Program-made: the position numbers and the translations under genes
Origin: Syntrophomonadaceae bacterium
GTDB lineage: Bacteria > Bacillota_D > Dethiobacteria > DTU022
DNA: 8,001 bases
Assembly (NCBI GenBank): GCA_003564505.1
Contig: PXFD01000120.1
Span: forward strand, 1-8,001
Direction: 5' to 3'
The notes under the pieces: generated by a model
What the model was told of the DNA's origin: nothing
The model's database searches: none
The model's input: the letters and a program-made list of their open reading frames with translations, nothing else
Part shown: piece after piece, positions 7,366 through 8,001 of the stretch
Layout of the letters: every line of letters begins with the position of its first letter
Numbering within the stretch: the first letter of the stretch is position 1

Positions 7366-7618
7366 TTTCTAACCCCTTCATGCTAACTTAGTTTCCCCTG
7401 CCTGTGTAATGACTTCAATTTCAGCACAGCACCCTAAATTTCCTTCATAGTTGTTTTTTGTGATCTATAGATGGCTATTTTCAGAGAATGCCAATTAAAA
7501 GGCGATGAGATAAACTTGAAACACCTATATGATATGTAACGTCTAATTAATTATATATTAGCGACCAGTGCCTGTGTAACCTTCTTTTAAGAAAGCAGTA
7601 AATTCTTCTGCCAAATCA
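7366..7618. other. Non-coding region upstream of the kinase operon
   Basis: I find no convincing gene here. Visible items are an AT-rich imperfect dyad at 7543-7561 (CTAAT and ATTAG at its ends), two copies of the 11-mer TGCCTGTGTAA at 7399-7409 and 7569-7579 in the same orientation, and a small GCAG/CTGC stem around 7595-7611. Any promoters for the kinase operon and possibly for the divergent hydrolase must lie here or in the repeat to the right. Confidence 0.5.
7464..7494 (-). promoter_or_regulatory. Weak candidate promoter of the kinase-regulator operon
   Basis: On the minus strand TTGGCA (7494-7489) is followed after 19 bases by TATAGA (7469-7464), five and four matches to consensus with a long spacer. 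It would give a leader of roughly 90 bases before the kinase ATG. I found no -24/-12 sigma-54 promoter in this interval. This is low-confidence pattern matching. Confidence 0.25.
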
Positions 7619-7695
7619 CCCAAATGTAGCAGGGGGACGGGGTACCTGCTGTGCTACAACTATAGCAGAGGCCCCGTCCACCTGCTACGTTTGGG
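7619..7695. repeat. Compound inverted repeat resembling a REP pair (BIME-like element)
   Basis: Outer arms of 24 bases (7619-7642 and 7672-7695) are complementary except for one G/A mismatch and one T/G position that can wobble-pair in RNA. Each arm starts a smaller palindrome: GTAGCAGG at 7626-7633 then GGACGGGG, and on the other strand GTAGCAGG at 7688-7681 then GGACGGGG. In the first half AGCAGG (7628-7633) can pair with CCTGCT (7645-7650). In the second, TAGCAG (7663-7668) can pair with CTGCTA (7682-7687). The centre has a further TGCTA/TAGCA stem (7652-7656, 7663-7667). Two inverted hairpin units with GTAG at their outer feet match the known layout of REP/BIME elements. No U tract follows on either strand, so it is not a standard terminator. 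Whether it is repeated in the genome cannot be seen here. Confidence 0.7.
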
Positions 7696-7757
7696 GCAGG
7701 AAAACTTCTAAAGCTAGGGAATATAAAAGGTGAACCATAAAGAAAGGTGGGTGCCTG

Positions 7758-8001
7758 GTGTTAAAGAAATTCCTGGGCAATATCGAGGAAAGTGCAGTTG
7801 AGGTTGGTAGCAGTGAAATGGATTATGTTTCTTTCGGTCGGGGTGAAAAACCGTTGGTAATTATACCCGGCCTGGGTGATGGTTTAAAAACAGTCAGGGG
7901 AACCGGGCTGATGCTCTGGTATTCATACCGATTTTTAGCCGAAGATTTCAAGGTTTATGTGTTCAGCAGAAAGAATGATCTTGAAGCAGGTTATACTACA
8001 A
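7758..8001 (+). CDS. Alpha/beta hydrolase, N-terminal part only
   Basis: An open frame from GTG at 7758 runs off the right edge after 81 codons. The start follows AAAGGTGG (7743-7750) by 7 bases, and an in-frame TGA at 7731 closes the frame upstream. A later ATG at 7818 would cut off a plausible N-terminus (LKKFLGNIEESAVEVGSSE) and has no better ribosome site. The visible part shows the first strands of an alpha/beta-hydrolase fold: MDYVSFGRGEKPLVIIPGLG, where VIIPGLGDG is the HG-like oxyanion-loop region, then LAEDFKVYVFSRKN on the next strand. The nucleophile elbow, acid and His lie beyond the window, so activity and substrate cannot be assigned. It is divergent from the kinase operon and separated from it by the BIME-like repeat. 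No confident promoter was found, although TATAAA occurs at 7722-7727 without a matching -35 box. Confidence 0.85.
   Translation, partial: MLKKFLGNIEESAVEVGSSEMDYVSFGRGEKPLVIIPGLGDGLKTVRGTGLMLWYSYRFLAEDFKVYVFSRKNDLEAGYTT

Noticed and set aside
7378..7464. Minus-strand open stretch of 28 codons ending in TGA just before the kinase ribosome site, reading like a protein C-terminus (GCCAEIEVITQAGETKLA)
   Set aside because: It has no in-frame ATG, GTG or TTG start and is closed upstream by TAG, so it is most likely chance, or at best an unrecognisable remnant.
7619..7695. Large hairpin as a rho-independent terminator or riboswitch
   Set aside because: No T tract follows on either strand, no gene ends nearby, and the internal mirrored units fit a REP pair better than a known riboswitch.
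7366..7757. Sigma-54 (-24/-12) promoter for the two-component operon or hydrolase
   Set aside because: A TGGCAT-like element occurs at about 7488-7493 on the minus strand, but the GC of the -12 element is absent at the required distance.

Overview
The window looks like an ordinary chromosomal stretch of a bacterium of moderate, slightly AT-leaning composition. Purine-rich Shine-Dalgarno sites (AAGGAG, AAGGGG, GGAGGT), probable TTG and GTG start codons, and a Gram-positive-style alpha/beta hydrolase make an anaerobic Bacillota/Clostridia-like host my best guess. No rRNA or other taxonomic marker is present, so this is inference only.

Layout from left to right: (1) 1-2654, minus strand: most of a large protein with two receiver-like domains fused to a PEP-synthase/PPDK-type nucleotide-binding (ATP-grasp) domain; its C-terminus runs off the left edge. 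(2) 2655-2829: a short divergent intergenic region with face-to-face promoter candidates, a perfect AT palindrome and an operator-like dyad. (3) 2830-4191, plus strand: a complete hexameric-type glutamate dehydrogenase (gdhA), followed by a rho-independent terminator. (4) 4314-7365, minus strand: an overlapping two-gene operon encoding a soluble histidine kinase and an NtrC-type response regulator. (5) 7366-7757: a non-coding region containing a strong compound inverted repeat that resembles a BIME/REP pair. (6) 7758-8001, plus strand: the first 81 codons of an alpha/beta hydrolase.

Functional picture: the gdhA product links 2-oxoglutarate and ammonium to glutamate. It is divergent from a REC-PEP-synthase-like protein and convergent with the two-component pair, so a nitrogen/carbon-status theme is possible but not demonstrated. 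The clearest molecular oddity is the response regulator. It has an NtrC architecture with intact phospho-acceptor, Walker A/B, arginine fingers and Fis-type HTH, but the GAFTGA sigma-54 contact loop is replaced by an unrelated hydrophilic segment. It probably does not act as a conventional sigma-54 activator. The other item worth following is the REP/BIME-like element at 7619-7695. I found no CRISPR array, tRNA, phage gene, transposase or defence system, and no clear novel multi-gene system.
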